Part shown: positions 33,340 through 44,307 of the stretch, piece by piece
How positions within the stretch are numbered: the stretch's first letter is position 1
Layout: each line of letters begins with the position of its first letter
Source of the DNA: Brucella anthropi ATCC 49188
GTDB lineage: Bacteria; Pseudomonadota; Alphaproteobacteria; Rhizobiales; Rhizobiaceae
Length of the DNA: 64,000 bases
Direction of reading: 5' to 3'
NCBI RefSeq assembly: GCF_000017405.1
Contig: NC_009667.1
Coordinates: 2,032,001-2,096,000, forward strand
Program-made: the position numbers and the translations under genes
Notes under the pieces: model-generated
What the model saw: only the letters and a program-made list of their open reading frames with translations
Databases searched by the model: none
Told to the model about the DNA's origin: nothing

Positions 33340-33708
33340 ATGATTCAGATGCAAACAAACCTCGACGTGGCGGATAACTCCGGCGCACGTCGTGTCATGT
33401 GCATCAAGGTGCTGGGCGGCTCGAAGCGGCGTTACGCTTCCGTTGGCGACATCATTGTGGTGTCGATCAAGGAAGCTATTCCGCGCGGCCGCGTCAAAAA
33501 GGGTGATGTGATGAAGGCGGTTGTTGTACGCACCGCCAAGGACATCCGTCGTCCGGACGGCAGCGTTATTCGTTTCGATAACAATGCAGCCGTTCTCATC
33601 GATAACAAGAAAGAGCCGATCGGCACGCGTATCTTCGGACCGGTTCCGCGCGAACTTCGCGCAAAGAACCATATGAAGATCATCTCGCTGGCCCCGGAAG
33701 TTCTGTAA
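33340..33708 (+). CDS. rplN: Large ribosomal subunit protein uL14
   Basis: The 122-aa protein contacts 16S rRNA at the subunit interface and binds silencing factor RsfS. Landmarks: [17 protein letters not shown] and [19 protein letters not shown]. First gene of the spc operon segment; GAGAGGAAAG upstream. Confidence 0.98.
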   Translation: MIQMQTNLDVADNSGARRVMCIKVLGGSKRRYASVGDIIVVSIKEAIPRGRVKKGDVMKAVVVRTAKDIRRPDGSVIRFDNNAAVLIDNKKEPIGTRIFGPVPRELRAKNHMKIISLAPEVL

Positions 33709-33720
33709 GGAAGCAAGACG

Positions 33721-34032
33721 ATGCAGAAGATTCGCAAAGGCGACAGCGTTGTCGTGCTGTCCGGTAAGGACAAGGGCCGTAAAGGCGAAGTTCTCAAGGT
33801 TATGCCTAAGGACGAGCAGGCGCTCGTTCGCGGTATCAACGTTGTGAAGCGTCATCAGCGTCAGACCCAGACCCAGGAAGCCGGCATTATCTCCAAGGAA
33901 GCGCCGATCCACCTGTCTAACCTGGCAATTGCTGATCCCAAGGACGGTAAGCCGACCCGCGTCGGTTTCCGCGTCGAGGACGGCAAGAAGGTTCGTGTCG
34001 CAAAACGTTCTGGAGCGCTGATCGATGGCTGA
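33721..34032 (+). CDS. rplX: Large ribosomal subunit protein uL24
   Basis: The 103-aa protein starts 50S assembly at the 5' end of 23S rRNA. The KOW motif [20 protein letters not shown] is at the N-terminus. It overlaps rplE by 8 bp, so translation is probably coupled. Confidence 0.98.
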
Positions 34033-34582
34033 AGCTAAGGCACTTCCCCGCTTCAAGAAGCTTTACAACGAAAACATTCGTAAGGCTCTGCTTGAAGAAT
34101 TCAAATACGACAACGAGATGCAGATTCCACGCATCACCAAGGTTGTCCTCAACATGGGCGTTGGCGAAGCCACTGGCGACTCCAAGAAGCCGGCTGTAGC
34201 TGCTGAAGACCTTGGCTTGATTGCTGGTCAAAAGGCTGTTATCACCCGCGCCCGTAACTCGATCGCAACATTCAAGTTGCGTGAAGGCATGCCGATCGGC
34301 ACGAAGGTCACCCTTCGCCAGGACCGCATGTACGAATTCCTTGATCGTTTCATCACGATCGCTCTTCCTCGCGTTCGCGACTTCCGCGGCCTGAACCCGA
34401 AGAGCTTTGACGGACGTGGCAACTATGCCATGGGTATCAAGGAGCACATCGTGTTTCCGGAAATCAACTACGATAAGGTTGATCAGATCTGGGGCATGGA
34501 CATCATCGTTTGCACGACCGCCAAGACGGATGATGAGGCGCGCGCTCTTCTGCGTGCATTCAACTTCCCCTTCCGGCAGTAA
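34025..34582 (+). CDS. rplE: Large ribosomal subunit protein uL5
   Basis: The 185-aa protein binds 5S rRNA in the central protuberance. Landmarks: [17 protein letters not shown] and [19 protein letters not shown]. Standard length; overlaps rplX. Confidence 0.98.
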
Positions 34583-34608
34583 CGGCAAGCGTAGCGAGGT
34601 ATAATAAT

Positions 34609-34914
34609 ATGGCCAAGACTAGCGCAGTCGAAAAAAACAAGCGCCGCGAAAAGTTGGTTAAGCGTCATGCTGACAAGCGTGCACGTCTGAAGGCGATCGT
34701 AATGGATCAGGGCCTTCCGCTGGAGGAGCGCTTCCGCGCCACTATCCGGCTTGCCGAACTGCCGCGCAATTCATCGAAGGTTCGTATTCGCAATCGTTGC
34801 GAAGTTTCGGGCCGTCCGCGTGGTTATTACCGTAAACTGAAGATGTCGCGTATTGCGCTCCGTCAGTTGGGTTCGCTCGGTCAGATCCCGGGCATCGTCA
34901 AGTCGAGCTGGTAA
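34609..34914 (+). CDS. rpsN: Small ribosomal subunit protein uS14 (zinc-free type)
   Basis: The 101-aa protein is the long form without the CxxC zinc motif, as usual in proteobacteria; the family motif [19 protein letters not shown] is present. It lies between rplE and rpsH. Confidence 0.98.
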   Translation: MAKTSAVEKNKRREKLVKRHADKRARLKAIVMDQGLPLEERFRATIRLAELPRNSSKVRIRNRCEVSGRPRGYYRKLKMSRIALRQLGSLGQIPGIVKSSW

Positions 34915-34924
34915 GGAGTAGCAT

Positions 34925-35323
34925 ATGTCTGTGTCAGATCCTATCGGCGACATGCTGACCCGTATTCGTAACGCAGTAGGCCGCAAGAAGACCAAGGTTT
35001 CGACCCCGGCTTCCAAGTTGCGCGCTCGCGTTCTTGATGTTCTTCAGTCTGAAGGTTACATCCGCGGATACACGCAGAGTGAATTCGTGAACGGCAAAGC
35101 CGAGATCGAAATCGAACTGAAGTACTATGAAGGCGTTCCAGTCATTCGTGAACTGACCCGCGTTTCGAAGCCTGGCCGCCGTGTATACGTGTCGGTCAAG
35201 TCGATCCCGCAGGTTGCGAATGGTCTTGGCATCTCGATCCTGTCCACCCCTAAGGGTGTGATGGCTGATCATGAAGCCCGTGAACAAAACGTTGGTGGTG
35301 AGCTGCTCTGCCGCATCTTCTGA
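34925..35323 (+). CDS. rpsH: Small ribosomal subunit protein uS8
   Basis: The 132-aa protein binds the central 16S domain. It has [13 protein letters not shown] at the N-terminus and [20 protein letters not shown] toward the C-terminus. In E. coli S8 represses the spc operon at the rplE start; no comparable site was worked out here. Confidence 0.98.
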   Translation: MSVSDPIGDMLTRIRNAVGRKKTKVSTPASKLRARVLDVLQSEGYIRGYTQSEFVNGKAEIEIELKYYEGVPVIRELTRVSKPGRRVYVSVKSIPQVANGLGISILSTPKGVMADHEAREQNVGGELLCRIF

Positions 35324-35361
35324 TGCGGTTGACAGCGAACAGATAAAAGACAGGTATTAAA

Positions 35362-35895
35362 ATGTCTCGTATCGGTAAAAAACCCGTGCCGGTCCCGGCA
35401 GGCGTGACCGCCAGTGTTGATGGGCAGATCGTCAAGGCCAAGGGCGCGAAGGGTGAACTCTCCTTCGTCGTGCACGATGAAGTTCTGGTCAAGATGGAAG
35501 ATGGCGCTGTCAGCGTCGATCCGCGCGACCAGTCGAAGGAAGCTCGTTCGAAGTGGGGCATGTCCCGCACGATGATCTCCAACATTTTTGTTGGCGTGAA
35601 GGACGGCTTCGAAAAGAAGCTCGAAATCAGCGGCGTCGGTTACCGCGCTGCCATGCAGGGTAAGAACCTGCAGCTTTCGCTCGGCTTCAGCCACGAAGTG
35701 GTCTACGACGTGCCTGCTGGCATCACTGTTGCCGTTCCGAAGCCGACGGAAATCGTCGTCACCGGTATCGACAAGCAGCAGGTCGGTCAGGTCGCGGCTG
35801 AGATCCGCGAATATCGCGGCCCCGAGCCTTACAAGGGCAAGGGCGTCAAGTATGCTGGCGAGAAGATCGTCCGCAAAGAAGGCAAGAAGAAGTAA
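35362..35895 (+). CDS. rplF: Large ribosomal subunit protein uL6
   Basis: The 177-aa protein lies near the sarcin-ricin loop. Two alpha/beta repeats and the C-terminal signature [16 protein letters not shown] are visible. Standard length; rplR follows after 12 bp. Confidence 0.98.
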   Translation: MSRIGKKPVPVPAGVTASVDGQIVKAKGAKGELSFVVHDEVLVKMEDGAVSVDPRDQSKEARSKWGMSRTMISNIFVGVKDGFEKKLEISGVGYRAAMQGKNLQLSLGFSHEVVYDVPAGITVAVPKPTEIVVTGIDKQQVGQVAAEIREYRGPEPYKGKGVKYAGEKIVRKEGKKK

Positions 35896-35907
35896 GGGAA
35901 GCGCGTC

Positions 35908-36270
35908 ATGGCATCGCCAAAAGAAACTTTGCAGCGTCGCGCTGCTCGTGTACGCCGTCAGGTCAAGGCTGTTGCAAACGGCCGTCCGCGTCTCAGCGTG
36001 CACCGCTCTTCCAAGAACATCTACGTTCAGGTTATCGACGACGTTCGCGGTGTTACCATCGCCGCTGCTTCGACCCTGGATGGCGACCTGAAGGGCAAGC
36101 TCAAGACTGGCGCCGACTCCGCAGCAGCAGCTGCAGTTGGCAAGCTGGTTGCCGAGCGTGCCGTTAAAGCAGGCGTCAGCGAAGTAGTGTTCGACCGTGG
36201 TGCATTCATTTACCACGGCCGTGTGAAGGCTCTCGCCGAAGCTGCCCGCGAAGGCGGACTGAGCTTCTAA
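35908..36270 (+). CDS. rplR: Large ribosomal subunit protein uL18
   Basis: The 120-aa protein binds 5S rRNA together with L5. Landmarks: [34 protein letters not shown] and [20 protein letters not shown]. In-operon position is canonical. Confidence 0.98.
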   Translation: MASPKETLQRRAARVRRQVKAVANGRPRLSVHRSSKNIYVQVIDDVRGVTIAAASTLDGDLKGKLKTGADSAAAAAVGKLVAERAVKAGVSEVVFDRGAFIYHGRVKALAEAAREGGLSF

Positions 36271-36311
36271 TAGCATTTTGTGCTTCCGGAAAAGAAAAAG
36301 GAAATCAGGAT

Positions 36312-36872
36312 ATGGCACAGAGAGAACGTAACCGCGAAGATCGCGGCCGTGAGGAGCGCGACAGCGAATTCGTCGATAAGCTCGTTCACATCAACCGCGT
36401 CGCCAAGGTCGTCAAGGGCGGCCGTCGCTTCGGTTTTGCTGCGCTCGTCGTTGTTGGCGACCAGAAGGGCCGCGTAGGCTTCGGTCATGGCAAGGCTCGT
36501 GAAGTGCCGGAAGCTATCCGTAAGGCTACGGAAGCTGCCAAGCGCGACATGATCTTCGTACCGCTGCGTTCGGGCCGTACGCTGCACCACGATGTTGAAG
36601 GCCGTCACGGCGCCGGCAAGGTTCTGCTCCGCGCAGCTCCTGCTGGTAAGGGTATCATCGCCGGTGGTCCGATGCGTGCAGTGTTCGAAACGCTCGGCGT
36701 TCAGGACGTTGTCGCCAAGTCGCTCGGTTCGTCGAACCCTTACAACATGGTTCGTGCGACGTTCGATGCTCTGAAGCATCAGATGCATCCGAAGGACATC
36801 GCTGCACAGCGCGGCATCAAGTACTCGACCCTTCAGGCTCGCCGCCATGATGTGGTCGGTTCGGAAGAGTAG
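36312..36872 (+). CDS. rpsE: Small ribosomal subunit protein uS5
   Basis: The 186-aa protein is involved in accuracy and mRNA unwinding. The S5 motif [20 protein letters not shown] is followed by [17 protein letters not shown]. No change is seen in the loop (VVKGGRRF) where spectinomycin-resistance changes arise in other bacteria. Confidence 0.98.
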   Translation: MAQRERNREDRGREERDSEFVDKLVHINRVAKVVKGGRRFGFAALVVVGDQKGRVGFGHGKAREVPEAIRKATEAAKRDMIFVPLRSGRTLHHDVEGRHGAGKVLLRAAPAGKGIIAGGPMRAVFETLGVQDVVAKSLGSSNPYNMVRATFDALKHQMHPKDIAAQRGIKYSTLQARRHDVVGSEE

Positions 36873-36939
36873 CCGATAGTTTGTGTTCGTCCGGGGCCGC
36901 TGAGGCCACCGGATACGCCATAGACAAGGGATTTGAGTG

Positions 36940-37137
36940 ATGGCTGAGAAGAAGGGCAAGACGGTTACGGTCGAGCAGATCGGAAGCCCAATCCGTCGTC
37001 CAGCCGAGCAGCGCGCAACGCTGATCGGTCTGGGTCTTAATAAAATGCACCGCCGCAGCACGCTGGAAGATACTCCAGCAGTTCGTGGCATGATCGCCAA
37101 GCTTCCACACCTCGTCCGAGTTGTGGACGAGGCGTGA
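36940..37137 (+). CDS. rpmD: Large ribosomal subunit protein uL30
   Basis: The 65-aa protein has the motif [20 protein letters not shown] and [20 protein letters not shown]. The start is ATG at 36940 (AAGGG upstream) rather than the in-frame GTG three bases earlier. Confidence 0.97.
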
Positions 37138-37156
37138 TAGCGCAGGAGATAGAGAT

Positions 37157-37627
37157 ATGAAACTCAACGATCTGCGTGACAAGCCAGGTTCGGTCAAAGC
37201 ACGCAAGCGTGTTGGCCGCGGTATCGGTTCGGGCACCGGCAAGACTGGTGGTCGTGGTGTCAAGGGGCAGAAGTCCCGTTCGGGCGTCGCGATCAACGGC
37301 TTCGAAGGCGGCCAGATGCCAATCTACCGCCGTCTGCCGAAGCGCGGCTTCACCAACATCTTCGCAAAGAGCTTCAACGTTGTATCGCTCGGCCGTGTTC
37401 AGGCCGCTATCGATGCAGGTAAGCTTGATGCCAAGGCAGTTGTGAACCTCGATTCGCTGAAGGCTGCTGGCGTGATTCGTCGTGCCAAAGACGGCGTTCG
37501 CATCCTTTCGGACGGCGAGCTGAAGGCAAAGGTTGCTTTCGAGGTAGCCGGTGCTTCCAAGGCTGCGGTCGAAAAGATCGAAAAGGCTGGCGGTAGCATC
37601 AAGCTTCCTGAAGCCGCTGCCGAATAA
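37157..37627 (+). CDS. rplO: Large ribosomal subunit protein uL15
   Basis: The 156-aa protein starts [20 protein letters not shown] with AGGAGAT upstream. The Gly/Arg-rich N-terminal extension ([20 protein letters not shown]) penetrates 23S rRNA. Last ribosomal gene before secY; a GC-rich hairpin lies right after it. Confidence 0.97.
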   Translation: MKLNDLRDKPGSVKARKRVGRGIGSGTGKTGGRGVKGQKSRSGVAINGFEGGQMPIYRRLPKRGFTNIFAKSFNVVSLGRVQAAIDAGKLDAKAVVNLDSLKAAGVIRRAKDGVRILSDGELKAKVAFEVAGASKAAVEKIEKAGGSIKLPEAAAE

Positions 37628-37647
37628 GGCTTCGATACAAAAATAAA

Positions 37648-37673
37648 AAGCGGCGGCCTCAGTGCCGCCGCTT
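37648..37673 (+). terminator. Hairpin between rplO and secY (possible partial terminator)
   Basis: A 10-bp perfect stem, aagcggcggc with gccgccgctt, loop of 6, sits 20 bp after the rplO stop. Only a short T-rich stretch follows (gcacattta). It probably lowers secY expression relative to the ribosomal genes. Confidence 0.5.
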
Positions 37674-37788
37674 GCACATTTATGCCAATGCGCATATCTG
37701 GGTAGGGTCTTTTTAGTCTCGAGGCGCGACCGCAATAGATTGCGCTGACGGGGGCGGAGGACCGGAGACTTTTCACCGGAGAAATTTA

Positions 37789-39129
37789 ATGGCATCGGCT
37801 GCTGAACAGCTAGTTTCCAATCTCAATTTTTCAGCTTTCTCGAAAGCAGAAGAACTCAAGAAGCGCATCTGGTTCACGCTAGGTGCTTTGCTCGTATACC
37901 GGTTCGGCACCTATATTCCGCTTCCCGGCATCAATCCTGACGCGCTTGCGCAGGCTTTCCAGCAGCATAGCCAGGGTGTGCTCGGGCTTTTCAACATGTT
38001 CGCCGGTGGCGCCGTCGGTCGTATGGCCATTTTCGCGCTCGGCATCATGCCTTATATCTCTGCCTCCATCATCGTGCAGCTCATGACGTCGGTTGTTCCG
38101 TCTCTTGAAGCGCTGAAGAAGGAAGGCGAGGCAGGTCGCAAGATCATCAATCAGTATACGCGTTACGGCACGGTGCTTCTGGCGCTTGTTCAGGCCTACG
38201 CGATTTCTGTCGGCTTGCAGTCGGGCAACGGTATTGTCACCAATCCGGGCCCGTTCTTCGTCGTTTCGTCGGTGATCACCCTTGTTGGCGGCACGATGTT
38301 CCTGATGTGGCTCGGCGAGCAGATCACTGCACGCGGTATCGGCAACGGTATCTCGCTGATCATCTTCTCCGGTATCGTGGCCAACCTGCCGCACGCTATT
38401 TCCGGCACGCTGGAACTTGGCCGTACCGGCGCGCTGTCGACGGGACTCATTCTGGGCGTTATCATTCTTGCCATCGTGCTGATTGCGGTCATCGTATTCG
38501 TTGAACGTGCGCAGCGTCGCCTTCTGATCCAGTATCCGAAGCGTCAGGTCGGCAACCGCATGTTCCAGGGCGATACGTCGCATCTGCCGTTGAAGCTCAA
38601 TACCGCAGGCGTCATTCCTCCGATTTTCGCGTCGTCGTTGTTGCTTCTGCCTGCGACGGTTGCCGGTTTCGCCAACACGACGGAAATGCCGGCCTGGGCT
38701 ACTACCGTTCTCAATGCACTCGGTCATGGTCAGCCGCTTTACATGCTGTTCTATGCCGCATTGATGGCATTCTTCTGCTTCTTCTACACGGCCATTGTGT
38801 TCAATCCCAAGGACACTGCTGACCAGCTCAAGAAGCATTCCGGCTTTATTCCGGGCATTCGTCCGGGTGAGCGTACCGCCGAATACATAGACTATGTGCT
38901 GACACGCATCACTGTTGTCGGCGCCATCTATATCGTGCTTGTCTGTCTCCTGCCGGAATTCCTGATTTCCGCAACCGGTGTGCCGTTCTATCTTGGTGGC
39001 ACCTCACTGCTGATCGTTGTGAGCGTAACGCTTGACACGGTTGCGCAAATTCAGGGACATCTGATCGCCCATCAGTATGAAGGGCTGATCAAGAAGTCCA
39101 AACTCAGAGGTGGGAAACGCAATAAATGA
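37789..39129 (+). CDS. secY: Preprotein translocase channel subunit SecY
   Basis: The 446-aa inner-membrane protein forms the ten-helix Sec channel with SecE (encoded at 10604). Landmarks: [11 protein letters not shown] near helix 1, the plug-region [28 protein letters not shown] and the cytosolic [24 protein letters not shown] precedes the ATG. It is coupled to adk by a 4-bp overlap. Confidence 0.98.
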   Translation: MASAAEQLVSNLNFSAFSKAEELKKRIWFTLGALLVYRFGTYIPLPGINPDALAQAFQQHSQGVLGLFNMFAGGAVGRMAIFALGIMPYISASIIVQLMTSVVPSLEALKKEGEAGRKIINQYTRYGTVLLALVQAYAISVGLQSGNGIVTNPGPFFVVSSVITLVGGTMFLMWLGEQITARGIGNGISLIIFSGIVANLPHAISGTLELGRTGALSTGLILGVIILAIVLIAVIVFVERAQRRLLIQYPKRQVGNRMFQGDTSHLPLKLNTAGVIPPIFASSLLLLPATVAGFANTTEMPAWATTVLNALGHGQPLYMLFYAALMAFFCFFYTAIVFNPKDTADQLKKHSGFIPGIRPGERTAEYIDYVLTRITVVGAIYIVLVCLLPEFLISATGVPFYLGGTSLLIVVSVTLDTVAQIQGHLIAHQYEGLIKKSKLRGGKRNK

Positions 39130-39710
39130 GACTGATACTTCTTGGGCCGCCCGGAGCAGGTAAGGGGACGCAGGCTGGACTTCTTACCAAGAAGCATGGA
39201 ATTCCTCAGCTCTCGACCGGCGACATGCTGCGTGCAGCAGTCGCCCAGCAGAGCGAGATCGGGAAGCGCGCCAAGGCCGTGATGGACGCCGGGCAACTGG
39301 TTTCCGATGAGATCGTGAACCAGATCGTTTCGGAGCGCATCGATGCGCCTGACTGCGCGAACGGTTTCATCCTTGACGGTTATCCACGCACGGTTCCACA
39401 GGCTCAGGCTCTGGGAACCATGCTGGCGGGGAAGGGCCTAAAGCTCGATGCAGTCATTGAGCTGAAGGTTGACGAGAATGCTCTGGTCAAGCGGATGGAG
39501 AGCCGCGTGGCTGAAACGATTGCCAAGGGTGGTCAGGTCCGTTCGGACGACAATCCGGAAGCGTTCCGCAAGCGTCTCGTGGAATACCGCGAAAAGACTT
39601 CGCCGCTTTCGAGCTATTATGCCGGAACTGGTGAACTGCGCGTCATCAATGGCATGGCGCCGGTTGAAGAAGTTACTGCCGAAATCGAGAGAATTCTGGT
39701 TCCGGCATGA
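39126..39710 (+). CDS. adk: Adenylate kinase
   Basis: The 194-aa enzyme interconverts ATP, AMP and ADP. The P-loop [11 protein letters not shown], the AMP site [10 protein letters not shown], and [13 protein letters not shown] are present. The lid region is the short form ([20 protein letters not shown]), without the zinc-binding INSERT domain, typical of Hyphomicrobiales. Starts in an ATGA overlap with secY. Confidence 0.98.
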   Translation: MRLILLGPPGAGKGTQAGLLTKKHGIPQLSTGDMLRAAVAQQSEIGKRAKAVMDAGQLVSDEIVNQIVSERIDAPDCANGFILDGYPRTVPQAQALGTMLAGKGLKLDAVIELKVDENALVKRMESRVAETIAKGGQVRSDDNPEAFRKRLVEYREKTSPLSSYYAGTGELRVINGMAPVEEVTAEIERILVPA

Positions 39711-39745
39711 AAATTGAAGAGGCTTGAAGAAGCCTCATTCCATTG

Positions 39746-39781
39746 CGGGCAGGGAAAGCGTGGAGCGTTTTCTGCCCGTTT
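39746..39781 (+). terminator. Probable terminator after adk
   Basis: A 7-bp stem, cgggcag (39746-39752) with ctgcccg (39772-39778), loop of 19, is followed by ttt. A smaller hairpin gaggctt-gaag-aagcctc precedes it at 39719-39736. The gap to rpsM is 297 bp; TTGACT at 39848 might belong to a promoter for the rpsM-rplQ genes, but its -10 is poor. Confidence 0.55.
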
Positions 39782-40007
39782 ATTGCTTCCAGAAGTTGCT
39801 TGGGTTGCCTGTCAGGCCGGTTTGATGGCTTTACGGACAGTTAAGAGTTGACTTTTTCGGGCGATTCCGTCAAAGACTGCGCCACTTCAACTGGTTTTGA
39901 ATGGCGGGTATCGGCGGAAATCGAAAGAGGCCGGTACCGGTCGTTTAATGCTGTCTGGTTGATCGCATCTGCCAGATGGAAATTTTTATAACTCAAGGAG
40001 AACAGAC

Positions 40008-40376
40008 GTGGCACGTATCGCTGGCGTCAACATCCCGACGAACAAGCGCGTTGTTATTGCGCTTCAGTACATTCACGGGATCGGACCGAAATTTGCTCGG
40101 GAAATCGTAACGAAGGTCGGCATTGCTGACGATCGTCGCGTTAACCAGCTGTCGGATGCTGAAGTCCTTCAGATCCGCGAAGCAATCGATGCTGACTACC
40201 AGGTCGAAGGTGACCTGCGTCGTGAAGTTTCGATGAACATCAAGCGCCTGATGGACCTGGGCTGCTACCGCGGTCTGCGTCATCGTCGTTCGCTGCCGGT
40301 TCGCGGCCAGCGCACGCACACCAACGCACGCACCCGCAAGGGTCCAGCGAAGGCAATCGCAGGCAAGAAGAAGTAA
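40008..40376 (+). CDS. rpsM: Small ribosomal subunit protein uS13
   Basis: The 122-aa protein contacts P-site tRNA and L5 through its C-terminal tail. Landmarks: [20 protein letters not shown] and [28 protein letters not shown] lies upstream. First gene of the alpha operon segment; rpmJ, which often precedes it, is absent here. Confidence 0.98.
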   Translation: MARIAGVNIPTNKRVVIALQYIHGIGPKFAREIVTKVGIADDRRVNQLSDAEVLQIREAIDADYQVEGDLRREVSMNIKRLMDLGCYRGLRHRRSLPVRGQRTHTNARTRKGPAKAIAGKKK

Positions 40377-40503
40377 TTTCGACGGGACATTTGTTCCGTC
40401 GGGCCTTTCCGGTGCGCCGGTTGGGTTTGATGCTGGTCCTTTCTTGAGGACCGGTGTAGCCGCTGGAATTACGGCGGTGTAGAGATCGATTGAAAGGACT
40501 GTC

Positions 40504-40893
40504 ATGGCCAAGGAAGCCACGCGCGTTCGCCGTCGCGAGCGTAAAAACATCTCGTCGGGCGTTGCCCACGTAAATTCGACGTTTAACAACACCATGATCA
40601 CCATCACGGATGCTCAGGGCAATGCGATTGCCTGGTCGTCTGCCGGTGCTCAGGGGTTCAAGGGTTCGCGTAAGTCGACCCCGTTCGCCGCTCAGATCGC
40701 TGCCGAAGATTGTGCTAAGAAGGCTCAGGAACACGGTATGCGCTCCCTCGAAGTCGAGGTTTGCGGACCGGGTTCTGGCCGTGAATCCGCGCTGCGCGCC
40801 CTTCAGGCTGCCGGCTTTGTGATCACGTCGATCCGCGATGTTACGCCGATCCCGCACAACGGTTGCCGTCCGCGCAAGAAGCGCCGGGTCTAA
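40504..40893 (+). CDS. rpsK: Small ribosomal subunit protein uS11
   Basis: The 129-aa platform protein interacts with the Shine-Dalgarno helix. Landmarks: [20 protein letters not shown] and [17 protein letters not shown] at the C-terminus. A 127-bp gap separates it from rpsM. No rpsD follows, which is usual in alphaproteobacteria. Confidence 0.98.
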
Positions 40894-41008
40894 TCCTCGT
40901 TCACATGCCGTACGAGCCTCGGGCTTTTCAAGTTCGGGGCTCCTCTGCGGTTTCTACACTTGATCGCTACGATAGGATGGTAGCGACGATTGATAGAGGG
41001 ATACTTAC

Positions 41009-42022
41009 ATGATCCAGAAGAACTGGCAGGAACTCATCAAGCCGAACAAGGTGGATTTCATCACCAACGGCTCCCGCACGCATGCAACCGTCGTTGCTGA
41101 ACCGCTGGAACGCGGTTTCGGTCTGACGCTCGGTAATGCTCTGCGTCGCGTGCTTCTGTCGTCGCTTCGCGGCGCTGCCGTGACCGCCATTCAGATCGAT
41201 GGCGTTCTGCATGAATTCTCTTCGATCCCGGGCGTCCGCGAAGACGTTACGGATATCGTTCTGAACGTCAAGGAAATCGCCATCCGCATGGAAGGCGAGG
41301 GCCCGAAGCGCATGGTCGTCCGCAAGGAAGGCCCAGGCGTCGTTACGGCTGGCGACATTCAGACTGTCGGCGATGTCGAGATCCTTAACCCGGATCACGT
41401 CATCTGCACGCTGGACGAAGGCGCTGAAATCCGCATGGAATTCACCGTCAACACCGGCAAGGGCTATGTGCCTGCCGACCGCAATCGTGCAGAAGATGCT
41501 CCAATCGGGCTTATCCCGGTTGACAGCCTCTATTCTCCGGTTCGCAAGGTGTCGTACAAGATCGAGAACACCCGTGAAGGTCAGGTTCTCGATTATGACA
41601 AGCTGACGCTGAACATCGAGACAAATGGCTCGGTCAGCGGTGAAGACGCAGTGGCGTATGCTGCTCGTATTCTCCAGGACCAGCTGGCGATCTTTGTCAA
41701 CTTCGAAGAGCCTCAGAAGGAAGCTCCGCAGGAACAGGTTGCGGAACTGGCTTTCAACCCGGCTCTGCTCAAGAAGGTCGACGAGCTCGAACTGTCTGTC
41801 CGTTCGGCAAACTGCCTGAAGAACGACAACATCGTCTATATCGGCGATCTGATCCAGAAGACGGAAGCCGAGATGCTGCGGACTCCGAATTTCGGCCGCA
41901 AGTCGCTCAACGAGATCAAGGAAGTACTGGCATCGATGGGTCTCCATCTCGGTATGGAAATCCCGTCCTGGCCGCCAGAAAACATCGAAGATCTCGCAAA
42001 GCGCTACGAAGACCAATACTGA
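41009..42022 (+). CDS. rpoA: DNA-directed RNA polymerase alpha subunit
   Basis: The 337-aa subunit nucleates polymerase assembly. The N-terminal domain has [20 protein letters not shown]; the C-terminal domain, which binds UP elements and activators, has [20 protein letters not shown] and [16 protein letters not shown]. Length is standard for the group. Confidence 0.99.
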   Translation: MIQKNWQELIKPNKVDFITNGSRTHATVVAEPLERGFGLTLGNALRRVLLSSLRGAAVTAIQIDGVLHEFSSIPGVREDVTDIVLNVKEIAIRMEGEGPKRMVVRKEGPGVVTAGDIQTVGDVEILNPDHVICTLDEGAEIRMEFTVNTGKGYVPADRNRAEDAPIGLIPVDSLYSPVRKVSYKIENTREGQVLDYDKLTLNIETNGSVSGEDAVAYAARILQDQLAIFVNFEEPQKEAPQEQVAELAFNPALLKKVDELELSVRSANCLKNDNIVYIGDLIQKTEAEMLRTPNFGRKSLNEIKEVLASMGLHLGMEIPSWPPENIEDLAKRYEDQY

Positions 42023-42122
42023 GCATTTCCTGCGGAACCGGTAACCGGTTTCGCATCCTGAGATGCCTGGAACGAAAATGTGACCGGAAATATCCCGGCT
42101 AGAACTAATTAAGGAGAAGGCC

Positions 42123-42551
42123 ATGCGCCACGGTAATGGACAGCGTAAGCTGAACCGCACTGCCTCGCATCGCAAGGCAATGTTCGCCAACATGGCGGCT
42201 TCGCTCATCGAGCATGAACAGATTGTGACCACGCTTCCTAAAGCTAAGGAAATCCGTCCGATCGTAGAAAAGCTTGTCACTCTCGGCAAGCGCGGCGATC
42301 TGCATGCACGCCGTCAGGCTATCTCGGCTATTCGCGACGTTAAGCTCGTTGCAAAGCTGTTCGATACGTTGGCTGCTCGCTATGCAACCCGCAACGGCGG
42401 CTACATCCGCATCATGAAGGCTGGCTTCCGCGCTGGCGACAACGCGCCTCTGGCTGTTGTTGAATTCGTGGAACGCGACGTCGATGCAAAGGGCAAGGCT
42501 GACCGCGCCCGCGTCGAAGCTGAACAGGCTGCTGAAGCAGACGCAGCATAA
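42123..42551 (+). CDS. rplQ: Large ribosomal subunit protein bL17
   Basis: The 142-aa protein has [20 protein letters not shown] and [20 protein letters not shown]. The acidic Ala-rich tail (residues 127-142) is a common alphaproteobacterial extension. AAGGAGAAGG precedes the ATG. Last gene of the ribosomal run, followed by a strong terminator. Confidence 0.98.
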
Positions 42552-42576
42552 TCTGCACTGTTTCTGATTATTGAAG

Positions 42577-42604
42577 AAGGGCCGCCTTGAGCGGCCCTTT
42601 TTTG
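42577..42604 (+). terminator. Terminator of the ribosomal protein supercluster
   Basis: A 9-bp stem, aagggccgc (42577-42585) with gcggccctt (42591-42599), has a 5-nt loop and runs into a T-tract, 25 bp after the rplQ stop. Confidence 0.9.
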
Positions 42605-42784
42605 TTTGTTTGTTGCTGCTGTTCGGCTCTTTCGAATCGATATGTTTCAAGAAAATTGCCGTGCGGCACTTCAAGGTCACAATGTGGCCCTTTATCCTTG
42701 TCCTCAGTTGACTACATATGGACGACGAATCTCATATTTTTTCACGGAAGATATGAGTGCCCTCGGAAAGCGCGGAGTATGTGC

Positions 42785-44215
42785 ATGAATTGGCGACGTT
42801 TAGGTGTATTGGGTCTTATGCTGACATCCATCGGGCTGGTCATGCCGCAGGCAATGGCGCAGGATGCGCCCGCGACGCCTCCCAAAGAAGTGCCGCTCAG
42901 CCGCGCTGATATGCAACTTTCCTTCGCTCCTCTCGTGAAAGAGACGACACCAGCTGTTGTGAATGTCTATGCGGCGCGACAAGTGCAGGCACGGGCACAA
43001 TCGCCATTTGCAGGCGATCCGTTCTTCGAGCAGTTTTTCGGGCGGCAGTTCGGGGAAAGCAAACCACGTATCCAACAGTCGCTCGGTTCCGGCGTGATTG
43101 TCGATAGTTCAGGCATTGTCGTGACGAACAATCACGTCATCAAGGATGCCGACGAAATCAAAGTCGCCTTGTCGGACGGTCGCGAGTTCGAAAGCAAGCT
43201 GCTTCTGCGCGATGAAACCACAGACCTTGCCGTGTTGAAAATTGAAGCCAAGGACAAGTTTCCAGTGTTGGGCCTCGGCAATTCCGACGAAGTCGAAGTT
43301 GGTGATCTGGTGCTGGCCATCGGCAATCCGTTCGGCGTCGGACAGACTGTGACGAGCGGTATCGTGTCGGCGCAATCCCGAACACAGGTTGGCATTTCCG
43401 ATTTTGATTTCTTTATCCAGACGGATGCGGCTATCAATCCCGGCAACTCCGGTGGCGCATTGATTGACATGCGCGGACGCCTGATAGGTATCAACACAGC
43501 GATCTATTCACGTTCTGGCGGTTCCGTGGGCATCGGCTTTGCTATTCCGTCCAATATGGTCCGCGCCGTCGTGGAAGCTGCGCAGAATGGCAGCAAAAGT
43601 TTCGAGCGCCCCTATATCGGCGCGACTTTCCAAGGGGTCACCTCCGATCTGGCCGAAGGGCTTGGAATGGAAAAGCCCTATGGTGCCCTGATCACAGCAG
43701 TTGCAAAAGGTGGTCCTGCAGAAGCCGCAGGACTGAAAATCGGCGATGTGGTTCTGTCCGTTCAGGGCGTTCGCGTCGATAATCAGGATGTGCTTGGTTA
43801 TCGTCTGTCGACGGCTGGCATTGGTAACACCGTGTCGGTCGAAATCATGCGGGATGGAAAGAACCAGACCATCCCGGTGAAGCTTTCCAAAGCGCCCGAA
43901 GTCAAGGAAACTGCGCCACAGGTGATCAAGGGCGATAATCCCTTCGCCGGTGCAGCTGTCCTTGTGCTGACGCCATCCACGGCTAAAAAACTGCGTCTCA
44001 AGAGTGAAAGCCAGGGCGTGGTCGTTGTTGACGTCTATTCCGGCTCGCCGGCGGCACGGCTCGGATTGCGCCCGGGCGACATTGTTCGAAGCATCAACGG
44101 AAATCCTATCCGCTCCGTGGAGGAGATGACCGCGATTCTGGATGGGGGACGTGGTCTTGCCTGGCGGCTTGAGGTGGAACGCAACGGAACGTTGCTGCGT
44201 CAGTTCGTGCGTTAA
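42785..44215 (+). CDS. Periplasmic serine endoprotease, Deg/HtrA family
   Basis: The 476-aa protein begins with a signal peptide (about residues 1-25, AMA). The trypsin-like domain has the triad His117 (TNNHVI), Asp147 (ETTDLAV) and Ser222 (NPGNSGGA). Two PDZ domains follow (about 270-365 and 385-476; GVVVVDVYSGSPAARLGLRPGD). The layout fits the DegP/DegQ quality-control proteases; DegP and DegQ cannot be told apart with certainty. Start at 42785 is preceded by GGAG at 7 bases; the frame extends upstream into the rplQ terminator, which rules out earlier starts. Confidence 0.9.
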   Translation: MNWRRLGVLGLMLTSIGLVMPQAMAQDAPATPPKEVPLSRADMQLSFAPLVKETTPAVVNVYAARQVQARAQSPFAGDPFFEQFFGRQFGESKPRIQQSLGSGVIVDSSGIVVTNNHVIKDADEIKVALSDGREFESKLLLRDETTDLAVLKIEAKDKFPVLGLGNSDEVEVGDLVLAIGNPFGVGQTVTSGIVSAQSRTQVGISDFDFFIQTDAAINPGNSGGALIDMRGRLIGINTAIYSRSGGSVGIGFAIPSNMVRAVVEAAQNGSKSFERPYIGATFQGVTSDLAEGLGMEKPYGALITAVAKGGPAEAAGLKIGDVVLSVQGVRVDNQDVLGYRLSTAGIGNTVSVEIMRDGKNQTIPVKLSKAPEVKETAPQVIKGDNPFAGAAVLVLTPSTAKKLRLKSESQGVVVVDVYSGSPAARLGLRPGDIVRSINGNPIRSVEEMTAILDGGRGLAWRLEVERNGTLLRQFVR

Positions 44216-44307
44216 AACTGTCGGCCAGTATATCGCCAAAAGTTGCATGCCGCTTCGGGTAGCATTATGCCTGAAGCGGCATTTAATTTATCGATCGAGC
44301 GAATGAA

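Noticed and set aside
42023..42085. Fourth copy of the intergenic repeat after rpoA
   Set aside because: Only gagcatttcc and a few short blocks match; too weak to list as a repeat copy.
42587..42784. Longer start for the Deg-family protease gene
   Set aside because: The extra codons overlap the rplQ terminator and would put a hydrophilic stretch ahead of a proper signal peptide.
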